Both the position numbers and the translations under genes were made by a program. From assembly GCA_021789975.1 (NCBI GenBank), contig JAJYIT010000004.1:124001-188000 (forward strand): DNA of 64,000 nucleotides, given 5' to 3'. Below the pieces are notes generated by a model. The model saw nothing but the letters and a program-made list of their open reading frames with translations, ran no database searches and had not been told where the DNA came from. Positions within the stretch are counted from its first letter, which is position 1, and each line of letters opens with the position of its first letter. Of the stretch, positions 1 to 8,803 are shown one piece after another. The DNA comes from Bacteroidota bacterium (GTDB lineage: Bacteria; Bacteroidota; Ignavibacteria; Kryptoniales; JAKASW01).

Positions 1-835
1 TATACAAATCTGGATTTGATGGCGGAGAATTCGGTCTGATTCCTGTGAGATTTATGAAATGAATATCCTTCCTGATAACCGAATCGGGATGTGCATCGAA
101 ATTCAATGAATCGATTGCAGCCGTTGGCCAATATCCATCAGAGAGCTCCCTCAGTGCATACAAGTTATATCTCATTGCATAGATACGCAGTAAATATGTG
201 CTGTCAGCATTGAAGGTGACTGGAAAATCAAGCTTGAAATTACCACTGGTGAATTTTTTGCCATTCTTGTCGAACATGTACCCCGTTAATGTGGCACAAC
301 AACCTGACGTGTCGTATGGTATTCCCATGGTCGTATCTTCGGAGAGACAGAAATAGACTCCATTATCCTCGGAATTGAAATAATAGCTGAACCTTCGAAT
401 CGAGTACCCGTAAGGAGGTGAATCACAGTCGGACCAGGAAGAGTTACCGTAGGACATCTCGTCCGATAGTGTGATTCCTCCCAAATGTGATGAATCTGAC
501 AGATAAGAATAGAGCACGATTTGGTCGCCGGTGCTATTGACGGAAACAGGTACAGTAAGACTATCCGGTGTTATCACTAATATCGAGGTGCTGTCCTGGA
601 CGTTCTCCAATCTGACTCGTCCTCTTCCGGAAGAAGTCACAATACAAATGCTGTCATAATAGCTGCGCAAGCTGGGTAAATAAGGATTAAGGTATCCGAG
701 ACCGATCTCCAGTTCCCACTTGTTGACCGGATCGAATTTGAATGCCAATATTTCAGCATGTGGCGGCTCCACCGGGTTCCCCAAAAGGCGGTTTGACATT
801 ATCAGCAGCAATACCCAGAATAATTTCTTTCCCAT
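1..835 (-). CDS. Exported protein of unknown function, C-terminus cut by window edge
   Basis: An open frame of 278 codons runs from an ATG at 833-835 off the left edge with no stop. The first 18 or so residues (MGKKLFWVLLLIMSNRLLG) are a short basic stretch plus a hydrophobic core, typical of a Sec signal peptide. An AAGGGG stretch lies about 10 bases upstream. The mature part is rich in Ser, Thr, Asp and Tyr with alternating hydrophobic residues, suggesting a beta-rich surface or periplasmic domain, and it has two Cys clusters (SDCDSPP; a CC pair about 50 residues later). I recognise no family. The end is missing, so a type IX sorting domain cannot be excluded. Confidence 0.7.
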   Translation of the reverse strand, partial: MGKKLFWVLLLIMSNRLLGNPVEPPHAEILAFKFDPVNKWELEIGLGYLNPYLPSLRSYYDSICIVTSSGRGRVRLENVQDSTSILVITPDSLTVPVSVNSTGDQIVLYSYLSDSSHLGGITLSDEMSYGNSSWSDCDSPPYGYSIRRFSYYFNSEDNGVYFCLSEDTTMGIPYDTSGCCATLTGYMFDKNGKKFTSGNFKLDFPVTFNADSTYLLRIYAMRYNLYALRELSDGYWPTAAIDSLNFDAHPDSVIRKDIHFINLTGIRPNSPPSNPDLY

Positions 836-1020
836 TTTCTCATCCCCTTGATTTCTCGCATTTTCAATTAAGGAACGTTGATTACCGGGCGCACATCCAT
901 TCCTCGAAATTGCGCCGGTCGTCCCTAACCACGCCTTGGAAAAATATAGAAGTCCCTGCCGTTTGAGTCAAGATGAGAAATCATAGAATACGTGAGCAAA
1001 GGCAGAAGATCTCACGGAAC

Positions 1021-1671
1021 TCAGAATGCCGAGGTGAAGTACTCTAATCTCTCCTCTGTGTGTATTCTGATGACACCTGCCCTGACAAGATTCACCAGCG
1101 TTCTCGATGCACGCCTTTCACTGATGTTGACCAACTTCGCGAAATCTTTGACCGTTATCCGCTCGTTGTCTTCAAGGTACTTGAACAGTCTTCGCTCGTT
1201 CTCACCGATGATTATTGAAAGCGGCTCACTGTCCGGACTTTCACCCTGGAGGATCTTGACCACTTCCCGACTTGCGACGACGCTCTTGTCGTTTATGCGT
1301 ATGTATACTTTTGAGTCTTTGGAAAGATAGTCCTTATAATCCTGGAGCCTGTGAGGTTTTGTCTCACTCTCCTTGATGATCGCGACGACCACATCTTTCC
1401 TGTTGAGCTCTATCACCTGCACTATCGGCTCTATCGGTGGCTCGCAATACTCATGAGCCGCCTCGTATAGCAGGTCCATTTCGGATTTTTCGCTTTCCAC
1501 TCCGCAGATGGTACCGTCGTCGTCAACGCCGAAGAGGATCATACCGCCCTTGGTGTTTGCGAAAGCAATGAGCTCTTTGGCAATTTTCTCGATCGAGCTG
1601 AATTGCCGTTTGAATTCTATTTTGAAATTCTCGCCCTCGGAAATGAGAGCCTTAAGCTCGGAAACGTCCAT
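1021..1671 (-). CDS. AlbA_2/Schlafen-like putative DNA-binding regulator
   Basis: A 216-residue protein. Residues about 10-125 match the AlbA_2 (divergent AAA_4/Schlafen-like) domain: E-x-K-x-x near residue 18, then FANTKGGMILFGVDDDGTI, a hallmark of the family, and later VYIRINDKS. The last 70 residues (VKDFAKLVNISERRASRTLV) form a winged helix-turn-helix. Members are usually transcriptional regulators or accessory nucleic-acid-binding proteins; the regulated gene is not evident. The ribosome site is weak. It stands alone, 118 bases beyond the 3' end of mtgA on the same strand, so it is probably transcribed separately. Confidence 0.8.
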   Translation of the reverse strand: MDVSELKALISEGENFKIEFKRQFSSIEKIAKELIAFANTKGGMILFGVDDDGTICGVESEKSEMDLLYEAAHEYCEPPIEPIVQVIELNRKDVVVAIIKESETKPHRLQDYKDYLSKDSKVYIRINDKSVVASREVVKILQGESPDSEPLSIIIGENERRLFKYLEDNERITVKDFAKLVNISERRASRTLVNLVRAGVIRIHTEERLEYFTSAF

Positions 1672-1789
1672 TTTCAGGAATTCTCAGTTCTAAATTTTGA
1701 ATTTCGAATTAGATCGCTGACCCAGTTGATATTAATTCAACATTTAAAATTCATAATTCCCCCAGGGGGTCCTTCGGACAAGATTTCAG

Positions 1790-2449
1790 TCACCACCCTC
1801 TTGCCCCCATCCGGACCAGAATGATATTCGTTCTGTATGAAACGAAGCGCGATCCCGACAGCGGAGTAAATCCCAGCGGATCAGGTATGATGGCAGCGAG
1901 TCTCGCCGCTTGATCGCGAGTCAACTGCGACGCCGGCTCTCCGAAATAAACTCTGCTCGCAGCCTGGATCCCGAATATCCCTCGCCCGAACTCTATGTAG
2001 TTGAGGTAGAGTTCCATGATCCTGTTCTTGGTTAAATAATGTGTCAGCATAAATGCGGAAAGCGTCTCATTCAACTTCGTCAGCGGGTCGCGACTCGTTG
2101 AGAACCAGAGGTTCTTGGCAAGCTGCATCGTGATCGTGCTCGACCCTCTTACGATTTTCTTCGCCCTCCAGTCGGCATCGAACGATTGCTGCACTTCATA
2201 CCAGTCAACACCATCGTTCTCATAGAAGGTCCCGTCCTCTCCGACGACGACCGCATGTACCATTGCATCCGAAATCCTCGACAAGGGGACAAATGATTGC
2301 CGGATCCTGAATGGTCGGTGTTTCGCCTTCGCCTGTGACATCCTCTCTTTCATCAATGCAGTCAGACTTGGATTGTGCGTCCGCAATCCCGCGACGGTCC
2401 AGGGGAAAGGAAGCGCCACAATTTCAATGACTAAAAAGGCCGCGATCAA
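1790..2449 (-). CDS. mtgA: Monofunctional peptidoglycan glycosyltransferase
   Basis: A GT51 transglycosylase that polymerises lipid II into glycan strands at the outer face of the inner membrane. GT51 motifs are present: VVVGEDGTFYENDGVDW (catalytic Glu), RGSSTITMQLAKNLW, RIMELYLNYIEFGRGIFGI and AARLAAIIPDP. There is no transpeptidase domain and the length of 219 fits MtgA. The start is uncertain: the only canonical codon near the N-terminus is TTG at 2449, but the same frame continues upstream with a Lys-rich stretch and more hydrophobic residues that would complete the membrane anchor. That extension has no ATG, GTG or TTG. It follows ruvX closely on the same strand and is probably in one operon with it and rel. 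Confidence 0.88.
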   Translation of the reverse strand: MIAAFLVIEIVALPFPWTVAGLRTHNPSLTALMKERMSQAKAKHRPFRIRQSFVPLSRISDAMVHAVVVGEDGTFYENDGVDWYEVQQSFDADWRAKKIVRGSSTITMQLAKNLWFSTSRDPLTKLNETLSAFMLTHYLTKNRIMELYLNYIEFGRGIFGIQAASRVYFGEPASQLTRDQAARLAAIIPDPLGFTPLSGSRFVSYRTNIILVRMGARGW

Positions 2450-2492
2450 GACGGCAAAGATTTTGCCGGCAGTAACAACCTTCTTTTTCGTG

Positions 2493-2963
2493 TTACAGTT
2501 CTTTCTCTTTGACTGGTTTACTCCTTGGATGAGCGTCCAAGTAGCTCTGTAGGATAAGCTGGGAAGCCATCCGGTCGAGGTTTCCCTTCTTTTGCCTCTC
2601 CTTTTTCCTCATTCCCATCTCGATCTGGGTTTGCTTCGCAATATTTGTCGTAAATCTCTCATCCCATTCCACGATTTCCACAGAGTCCAACCTCTCTTGT
2701 GCCAGCTTCCTTCTCAGCCTGTCGGCAAAGTTGGCTGCTCCGGCGGCTGAGTCTCCTTCCAGTCCACTTAACTTAAGCGGCTTGCCGATCACAATTTCTT
2801 TAACCGCCATTTTCTTCACGATATCAATAATCTTAGACACGATAGCCTGATCATTCTGCAGGGTTTCGATCCCTTGAGCAATAATCCCCATCGGATCACT
2901 GACGGCGATACCGACTCTTTTTACTCCGTAGTCTATTCCCATCACGCGGCCAGATTCAAGCAT
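2493..2963 (-). CDS. ruvX: RuvX/YqgF RNase H-fold pre-16S rRNA nuclease
   Basis: The start is set at the ATG at 2963, which overlaps the rel stop in an ATGCTTGA junction and sits behind an AGAGG ribosome site. The product is about 156 residues, normal for YqgF. The N-terminal MGIDYGVKRVGIAVSDP is the family's first catalytic-Asp motif. IVIGKPLKLSG and the C-terminal EWDERFTT supply the remaining RNase H-fold acidic residues. In E. coli the protein is essential and acts in 16S rRNA 5'-end maturation. Overlap with rel upstream and closeness to mtgA downstream suggest a translationally coupled operon. Confidence 0.9.
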   Translation of the reverse strand: MLESGRVMGIDYGVKRVGIAVSDPMGIIAQGIETLQNDQAIVSKIIDIVKKMAVKEIVIGKPLKLSGLEGDSAAGAANFADRLRRKLAQERLDSVEIVEWDERFTTNIAKQTQIEMGMRKKERQKKGNLDRMASQLILQSYLDAHPRSKPVKEKEL

Positions 2964-5166
2964 AAGTTCCTCTTCCGGATGTATCAGTCGAAATCCTTTC
3001 CACCCTGGTGACACCCGTTACTTTCCTAAGCTTGTCTATCAACCGATCAAGGTGTTCTTTGTCTCTTACGTATATAATGATCTGAGCTTCAAAGATCGTA
3101 TTCTTCACTTCGGCAGTGACGCTGCGGATGCTTGTATTCTGGTAGCTGGAAATGGAATGGGTGATCTCCGTGAGTATCCCGGGTCGGTCGAGACCGGACA
3201 CCGAGACACCGGCGACGAAGAAGCCGCTGCTTTCACCTGGCCAGTTGGCGTCAACGATTCTCTCCTTAGAGGCCGCTTCCAGCCTTGCCAGGTTTGGACA
3301 ATTCTTGCGATGCACCTTTATTCCCTCTCCAGTAGTAACGAAGCCGACTATCTCGTCACCCGGAATGGGGTTGCAGCATTTCGCATAGGAAATCTTCCAT
3401 TCGGTACGAGATCCGTCGACGACGATACCTTCGGATGCCTTCCTTGCGATCTCGACAAATGTATGCGCGGGCTTTCCGCTTTCCTGCGTATCTCTCTGCT
3501 GCTTCTGCTCATTGAACTGGTTGATGGTCTTATCCGGATCCAGGTCCCCTTCTGAAATTGCGACATAGAATTTCTGAGGGTTATCGAATTTGAAGTCGTG
3601 GAGCAATTTTCCGAAATCCTCTTCAGACAGAGAGAGCTTATGCTTCTTTAGTTTCTTTGCCCAGATTTCCTCACCGTCTGATGCTTTCTTCCTCGCTTCT
3701 TCGTTAAGCCAGCGTCTGATATGTGCCTTTGCCTTCCGGGAGACCACGAATTTCTCCCAATCTGGGTTGACATTCTGGCTCGATGAGATAATTATCTCAA
3801 TCTGGTCGCCGCTATTAAGCTTTGTATTTAGCGGAACTATCCTTCCATTGACTTTTGCGCCGACGCAGTGGGTACCAATTTGAGAATGTATCTCGAATGC
3901 GAAGTCGACCGGTGTCGCGCCGCGCGGAAGAATCTGGAGTTCTCCTTTCGGCGTGAAGACATATATCTCATCCTGGTACAGATCGAGCTTGAATCCTTCG
4001 ATGAAGCTCGTCGGCGTTTCTTCACCGGCTGATGGCTGTTCCAAAATCTCCCGCACCCAAGATATCCATGCTTCCAGGTTCTGGTCGGACTCCTTTACGC
4101 CTTCCTTATATTTCCAGTGAGCAGCCACGCCACGCTCCGCCACTTCGTCCATCTGTTTCGTCCGAATCTGCACCTCAACCATTTTTCCTTCCGGTCCGAC
4201 TACAGTCGTATGAATGGATTGATAGCCGTTCTGTTTAGGGACAGAGATATAATCCTTGAATCTTTCGGGCACTGGAGTATAAATCTCCGACACAATGCCA
4301 TAAACCGAGAAGCACTCGTTCTTGTCGGTCGTATCGAGAATGACCCTGACGGCGAACAGGTCATATATTTCTTCGATGGGCTTTTCCCGTTTGACCATCT
4401 TGTTGTAAATACTGTAAAGATGTTTCGGGCGTCCCGTTATTTCAAACTCTAGGTTGTTTTCTTCAAGCCTCATTCTTATCGGTTGTATGAACTTGCGAAC
4501 GTAGGCTTCACGCTCTTTTCGTTTTGCGTTCAACTTCCGGGAAATATACTCGTAGTCCGACTGGTTAAGGTATTTAAATGCAAGATCTTCGAATTCCCAT
4601 TTCACCTTCGCAAGTCCGAACCTGTGAGCAAGAGGGGCATAGATCTCCAGAGTTTCCCTCGCAATTCTCTCCTGTTTCTCAGGACGCAGAAAAGCGAGAG
4701 TCCGCATATTGTGCAACCTGTCTGCAAACTTAACCAGAATAACTCTTACATCTTTCGCCATGCCGAGAAGCATCTTTCGGTAGTTTTCAGCCCGAGTCAG
4801 CTCATGGCTCTCCACTGCCCCCGAAATCTTAGTGACTCCGTCGACTATTTCCGCTATCTCATTACCGAAATCGGAACGAATCGACTTTATGTCGTATGGG
4901 GTATCTTCGACAACATCGTGGAGTAGAGCGGCTGCAACCGACACATCGTCGAGAGGGATTTCCTTGGCCACCACAAGTGCAACTTCATATGGATGAGAGA
5001 AGTACGGCTCTCCGGAAGCACGTGGCTTACCTTTTACATGCGCGTTCCAACTGTACTCGAATGCGCGGCGTATCAGGTTTTCATCGAGCGCGTACAAATT
5101 CTGCCTGCATACTTCAATTAGGCGGTTGAGTTTCTCGACGCTCTTGATATCGGCTAAATATGACAC
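2956..5166 (-). CDS. rel: Bifunctional (p)ppGpp synthetase/hydrolase
   Basis: A full-length RelA/SpoT homologue of 736 residues that makes and degrades the stringent-response alarmone (p)ppGpp. Domains in order: an HD hydrolase with FSHPYEVA and the catalytic LLHDVVEDT (residues about 55-90), a synthetase with GRPKHLYSIYNKM, PKQNGYQSIHTTV and VEVQIRT (about 240-350), a TGS domain (VFTPKGELQILPRGATPVDF), a conserved Cys-containing zinc-finger-like helical region (SYAKCCNPIPGDEIVGFVT) and a C-terminal ACT domain. The intact HD motif argues for hydrolase as well as synthetase activity. The start is GTG at 5166 behind AAGGAAG. First gene of a rel-ruvX-mtgA run. Confidence 0.95.
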   Translation of the reverse strand: MSYLADIKSVEKLNRLIEVCRQNLYALDENLIRRAFEYSWNAHVKGKPRASGEPYFSHPYEVALVVAKEIPLDDVSVAAALLHDVVEDTPYDIKSIRSDFGNEIAEIVDGVTKISGAVESHELTRAENYRKMLLGMAKDVRVILVKFADRLHNMRTLAFLRPEKQERIARETLEIYAPLAHRFGLAKVKWEFEDLAFKYLNQSDYEYISRKLNAKRKEREAYVRKFIQPIRMRLEENNLEFEITGRPKHLYSIYNKMVKREKPIEEIYDLFAVRVILDTTDKNECFSVYGIVSEIYTPVPERFKDYISVPKQNGYQSIHTTVVGPEGKMVEVQIRTKQMDEVAERGVAAHWKYKEGVKESDQNLEAWISWVREILEQPSAGEETPTSFIEGFKLDLYQDEIYVFTPKGELQILPRGATPVDFAFEIHSQIGTHCVGAKVNGRIVPLNTKLNSGDQIEIIISSSQNVNPDWEKFVVSRKAKAHIRRWLNEEARKKASDGEEIWAKKLKKHKLSLSEEDFGKLLHDFKFDNPQKFYVAISEGDLDPDKTINQFNEQKQQRDTQESGKPAHTFVEIARKASEGIVVDGSRTEWKISYAKCCNPIPGDEIVGFVTTGEGIKVHRKNCPNLARLEAASKERIVDANWPGESSGFFVAGVSVSGLDRPGILTEITHSISSYQNTSIRSVTAEVKNTIFEAQIIIYVRDKEHLDRLIDKLRKVTGVTRVERISTDTSGRGTYA

Positions 5167-5716
5167 TTCAAGTCTTCCTTATAAAACCAATCGGACAACC
5201 AACACGTATTACGTATTTATCCTTGATTCAATTTATGCTTATAACCACAAATTCCAAATATCTGTAAACCCCTTGCCGTCGGCGCGAGAAGGCACCTTGA
5301 CTCAAAATGGAAATGTAATCCGACGCACCAGGCTTATTTTGCCGGAAACTCTTCAGAAATGCCACATGTTGCAGGCGGTAGAAGAGCGTTGAAGTTGCAC
5401 ACGACCGCGCCAGTCGATATGTACACGGTGCTTGTTTATCGTCGGCAACAATTAAAACAGGCTTGAGGAAGGAGAATCTGCATGAGAGCGTCCCTGTAAC
5501 TCTATTGCTTGGATGGCGTGGCGAGTTCTTTATGGCTGGAGAACACAGGCTTGATGTTGAGCAGCGGCCTGTTTGCGAAGCTAACTATCCACGCATAGAA
5601 GGGCGGGGTGTACCTTCTCAGATCTTTTCCAGCCTCACATTTATTCCATAGATCAAACCAGGAGGAGCACCCTCTGTAAGGTGATTAAACTAACAACAAT
5701 TGTCAAAGGAGCTACA
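5167..5716. other. Intergenic region between rel and a lipoprotein gene
   Basis: About 550 bases with no gene I can support. A small plus-strand open frame at 5463-5651 has no family resemblance and no convincing ribosome site. The region should hold the divergent promoters for rel (minus) and the lipoprotein at 5717 (plus). I could not place either with confidence. Confidence 0.5.
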
Positions 5717-6448
5717 ATGCGAAAGACTTCGCATAAAGTCGGAGCTATGCTCCTTTTTGCAATTCTGGTTTCAGGCTGTTCCAAGAGCGGCAGCAATCCA
5801 GGCGGTGCAAACAGCGGCGGCGCTCCCGGGTTGATTTTGCCTAACGTATGGGCGCCACAAAGCAAGTCCGCTACAGCAGACACCAGCCAGGGATACCTTG
5901 AGGTGAACACTCACAATTCTCTCCTCGATTCTGAAAGCGTAAGCCTCCGGGGTTATCTTGCCGGGACTCCCACCCAATCGGGGAATGTTCGGACGTGGAA
6001 CTTCAGCATTCCCGCCGACAGCCTAACGGGAAAGTGGACCGCAACACCTGATTCAGGGGGTTACTACTGGACTTTCGATCTGTATTTTCCAGGTCAACCA
6101 TCGTTCCGATACCTGGCCGGCCTGGTTTCAACTGACGGAAAGACAGGAAATCTTAACGTCCCGTACAATCAGCAAACAAACCAACCAGTTGCAGATTGTA
6201 GCTGGTCAACAAACGCGAGCGGACAAGTCACCGGGATTGTTTACGTAAATGATTTTCTGGGAATAGTCGGGAAGAAATATGTGTACACAAACAAAACCGA
6301 CAAAAGCGGCACGCTCAACGAATGGCAGGCTCTTTCCAACGGATCGATAGTCCAGACATGGGAGATAATGTGGAACGCAAATCAATCAGAACAGTACACT
6401 GAATGGGACACGACCGGTACAATCATAGACAGCGGAACCTGGAATTGA
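5717..6448 (+). CDS. Secreted lipoprotein of unknown function
   Basis: The start is the ATG at 5717, preceded at normal spacing by AAAGGAG; an upstream in-frame extension to 5681 lacks such a site. The 243-residue product begins MRKTSHKVGAMLLFAILVSG and then a Cys, a clear lipobox (LVSGC), followed by a Ser/Gly/Asn-rich linker. The remainder has many aromatic residues and the look of a beta-sandwich or beta-barrel of successive strands (WTATPDSGGYYWTFDLYFPG, GIVYVNDFLGIVGKKYVY). I do not recognise the family. It stands alone, followed by the first copy of the 74-bp repeat. Confidence 0.75.
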   Translation: MRKTSHKVGAMLLFAILVSGCSKSGSNPGGANSGGAPGLILPNVWAPQSKSATADTSQGYLEVNTHNSLLDSESVSLRGYLAGTPTQSGNVRTWNFSIPADSLTGKWTATPDSGGYYWTFDLYFPGQPSFRYLAGLVSTDGKTGNLNVPYNQQTNQPVADCSWSTNASGQVTGIVYVNDFLGIVGKKYVYTNKTDKSGTLNEWQALSNGSIVQTWEIMWNANQSEQYTEWDTTGTIIDSGTWN

Positions 6449-6505
6449 AGTGACCTCGTTTGATGTCGGCCGTCGAGGTGAAGAGGACTTTAGCTTGGCC
6501 ACTTT

Positions 6506-6579
6506 AGTCCGACTTAGAAACTCACTGCCTACGGCAATGGTAATGGGAAGACAGCTTCGCTGGGTCCCGCCATTTAGCA
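6506..6579 (+). repeat. 74-bp structured direct repeat, copy 1
   Basis: Identical over 74 bases to 8716-8789. The flanks diverge immediately on the left; on the right about 14 further bases are similar with three mismatches. The unit can fold: a small TGCC/GGCA hairpin, then a nested stem AATGG/CCATT, GGGA/TCCC, CAGC/GCTG closed by a TTC loop. This copy lies between the lipoprotein at 5717 and the DUF4386 gene. Confidence 0.9.
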
Positions 6580-6614
6580 GCCATCCGTTGAAATGGACGG
6601 CTGTCGAGATCAAA

Positions 6615-6633
6615 AATCCGCCGACGGCGGATT
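6615..6633 (+). terminator. Perfect 8-bp hairpin
   Basis: AATCCGCC and GGCGGATT are separated by GAC. It could stop transcription coming from the lipoprotein gene or from the repeat. It is not followed by a long T run, so its function as a terminator is only possible. Confidence 0.4.
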
Positions 6634-6914
6634 ACCGCTTTTCGCGAGGCGTCCGTCTTCGACGAATGCCTCTCAGAAGCCACCGGCTTTGCCCGTTGTA
6701 GTTCACTCGGAAATGAGAGAATCTTGAATTGAGACGCGCATTTAAATTGAAAATTGATGCCCTGCCATTCCTGATTTTGTTTTCAATTGTCGCTGGAGGT
6801 GGCGCTGGTGGCCGCGACGCTTTGCGTGCAAGCGGTAAGCAGGAGAGGAGTGCTCCCGGGTTGACCCGGAATAGTGCGCGGATTCCCACGGGGCGTTGCC
6901 ATATCGCCGGTACC

Positions 6915-7577
6915 ATGGTCGCGATCGACTCTACACTACCGATACTCGTGTTCATTATATGGCCGCCGCCATCCACTGTTGCGGGCTGGTTTGAACTATT
7001 TCAATCGAGCAAACTGGTCGGTCTCCTCGATCTTGACCTCATGCTTATCGTGGATCAGGTTCTGACGATACCGATATACCTGGCGCTCTACTTTTCATTG
7101 AGGCGCACCAATCATTCTTTTATGGTTATTTCTATTGCGCTCGTGTTCACGGGCATTACTGCCTATTTTGCTTCGGGCTCGGCCTTCGAGATGCTGTCGA
7201 TCAGCGGACGTTACGCGGCAGCAGAAACGGAAGCCGAACGTTCGATGCTGATTACTGCGGGTCAGATCGTCCTTCTCAACTGGCAGGGAACGGCATTCAA
7301 TGTCGGCTATGTACTTCAGGGGGCGGGATTCTTGATAGCAGCACTGGTCACGTACCGCAGCACAGTCTTCAGCAAATCTCTGGCTTATGTCGCCATCGCA
7401 GGCGGTGTGTTGATGCTTCTGCCGCCGACCGCAGGGACAGTAGGTATGGCGTGCTCTTTTGCCTCGCTGACACCTCTCGAAATTTGGGACATCATGGTCG
7501 GATGGAAATTCCTCCGACTAGGAGGGGCGGAGGAATCCATACCCGAAATAACGGGAGCTATCTCACCCGGTCCTTGA
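6915..7577 (+). CDS. DUF4386-family integral membrane protein
   Basis: A 220-residue polytopic membrane protein with about six hydrophobic segments. It matches the DUF4386 pattern through GLLDLDLMLIVDQVLTIPIY, AYFASGSAFEMLSISGRYAA and LNWQGTAFNVGYVLQGAGF. The function of the family is unknown. The frame stays open back to a TTG at 6729, but the extra 62 residues look non-coding (Arg/Gly/Pro rich), so the ATG at 6915 is preferred, although it lacks a clear ribosome site. Relatives often have an additional N-terminal helix; this one may have lost it, possibly in the rearrangement that placed the 74-bp repeat upstream. The end overlaps the convergent DUF4382 gene by 20 bases. Confidence 0.7.
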   Translation: MVAIDSTLPILVFIIWPPPSTVAGWFELFQSSKLVGLLDLDLMLIVDQVLTIPIYLALYFSLRRTNHSFMVISIALVFTGITAYFASGSAFEMLSISGRYAAAETEAERSMLITAGQIVLLNWQGTAFNVGYVLQGAGFLIAALVTYRSTVFSKSLAYVAIAGGVLMLLPPTAGTVGMACSFASLTPLEIWDIMVGWKFLRLGGAEESIPEITGAISPGP

Positions 7578-8370
7578 GCGATAGTGATATAGTGTCGAGG
7601 TTTGTGACCTGTCCGTCTGTTACACTGACGTTTGAAATAGTCGTGTCGTTGAGAGTAGTATCTGACGGTACGATTTGCAGATCATAGCTGCCCGAAGAAA
7701 GATGGGTCACTTTGAAATTTCCCGAAGTGTCGGCAACTGTTGTAACTGTGTCGGATGAGCTCGATGCAGTTATTGTCGGCAACGCAATAGTTGGAAGGAC
7801 TTTGCCTGCAATCTCGCCGCTTGGCTGGCCGACAATTACCCTGATAACAGGCTTCAGTATGTACTGGGCATTGAATGGGTTTCCGCTTATAATTATCGAA
7901 GAATTTACGTTGAAGTCAAGCGTCATGCTGTAAGTTGATCCGGATTGTATCGTTGCGTCTACATTGAGTTTCAACCCGCTTTGCATTCCGCTCGGAATAG
8001 TCAAAGGGAAGCTCGCGCCGCCGACCACGACAGATGAGCCGCTGCCTATGTAGAGTCTGATCTGCGAATACTGACCCGCAGGAAGTGAAGCATTTGCTAT
8101 CATGGCGCTGTTGCCGTTCACAAGTTGCAAAAGATCGTAGGACCCGGCGGTACTTCTCAGTGTCACCCAACCGCCCGTGCTATCCGATGAAGATAAATGC
8201 GCCTGAACGCTGTCGATCACAATATTCACAGCTCCGAACGTCCCCGGGCTATCGATCAGGCTTATCTGAAGCGTACCGCTGCTGCCGGACGATGAAGGCG
8301 ACTTGCTGCACCCCTGTATCAACACTACAAGCATCATGGCGCCTAAAACCCTCAAGAAATTATTTGTCAT
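7558..8370 (-). CDS. DUF4382 lipoprotein with carboxypeptidase-regulatory-like C-terminus
   Basis: The 270-residue product starts with a signal peptide ending in a lipobox (MLVVLIQGC). Residues about 33-185 match DUF4382: GTLQISLIDSPGTFGAVNI, YDLLQLVNG, LPAGQYSQIRLYIG and SGLKLNVDA. The last 75 residues (DTVTTVADTSGNFKVTHLSS, SGSYDLQIVPSD) resemble a carboxypeptidase-regulatory/Cna-B-like beta-sandwich. It is probably anchored in the outer membrane or at the periplasmic face. The exact role is unknown. Its 3' end overlaps the end of the DUF4386 gene on the other strand. Confidence 0.85.
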   Translation of the reverse strand: MTNNFLRVLGAMMLVVLIQGCSKSPSSSGSSGTLQISLIDSPGTFGAVNIVIDSVQAHLSSSDSTGGWVTLRSTAGSYDLLQLVNGNSAMIANASLPAGQYSQIRLYIGSGSSVVVGGASFPLTIPSGMQSGLKLNVDATIQSGSTYSMTLDFNVNSSIIISGNPFNAQYILKPVIRVIVGQPSGEIAGKVLPTIALPTITASSSSDTVTTVADTSGNFKVTHLSSGSYDLQIVPSDTTLNDTTISNVSVTDGQVTNLDTISLSLKDRVR

Positions 8371-8599
8371 TGTAGTTCTCCTCTGTTCATTTCACTTATA
8401 AGTATGTGCAAACCAGATGCCGTGATAAACGGTGTCACGGAACGGAATGGAATGCGTATTGGATGGGAATCACGAATAACGTGCATACGCCGCGCAAATC
8501 CTGCAAGGGTTACAGTGCAAATTTGTCATACCACCCGGGCACACGTGCTGACAATTTTCTCTGAGGTGCATAAACTCTTTCTGTCTGGCCGTCGCAGAT

Positions 8600-8704
8600 A
8601 TGAACGGTAAAGACAAGGGTTGGGTTTCAGGAGAACTTGAGAAAATCCACGAGCGAGAGGAATGCTTCATTGAGAGTTTGGAAGCAAACCGATTGAAAGT
8701 TTAG
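8600..8704 (+). CDS. Possible 34-residue small ORF
   Basis: ATG at 8600 to TAG at 8702-8704 encodes a hydrophilic, Glu-rich peptide (starting MNGKDKGWVSGELEK). No clear ribosome site is present. It ends 11 bases before the second 74-bp repeat. It may be a gene remnant or chance; nothing else in 8371-8715 looks coding. Confidence 0.2.
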   Translation: MNGKDKGWVSGELEKIHEREECFIESLEANRLKV

Positions 8705-8715
8705 CATTCGGGTTC

Positions 8716-8789
8716 AGTCCGACTTAGAAACTCACTGCCTACGGCAATGGTAATGGGAAGACAGCTTCGCTGGGTCCCGCCATTTAGCA
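8716..8789 (+). repeat. 74-bp structured direct repeat, copy 2
   Basis: Identical to 6506-6579. It ends 14 bases before the ATG of the TMEM175-type gene, so it would occupy that gene's 5' untranslated region. The two copies bracket the DUF4386 and DUF4382 genes. Confidence 0.9.
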
Positions 8790-8803
8790 TCCAACCATTG
8801 AAA

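Noticed and set aside
5463-5651. Plus-strand ORF of 62 codons before the lipoprotein gene
   Set aside because: No ribosome site fit, no hydrophobic or domain pattern, and no similarity recognised.
6506-8789. The 74-bp repeat as an integron attC site
   Set aside because: No RYYYAAC or GTTRRRY core at its ends and no integron integrase in the window.
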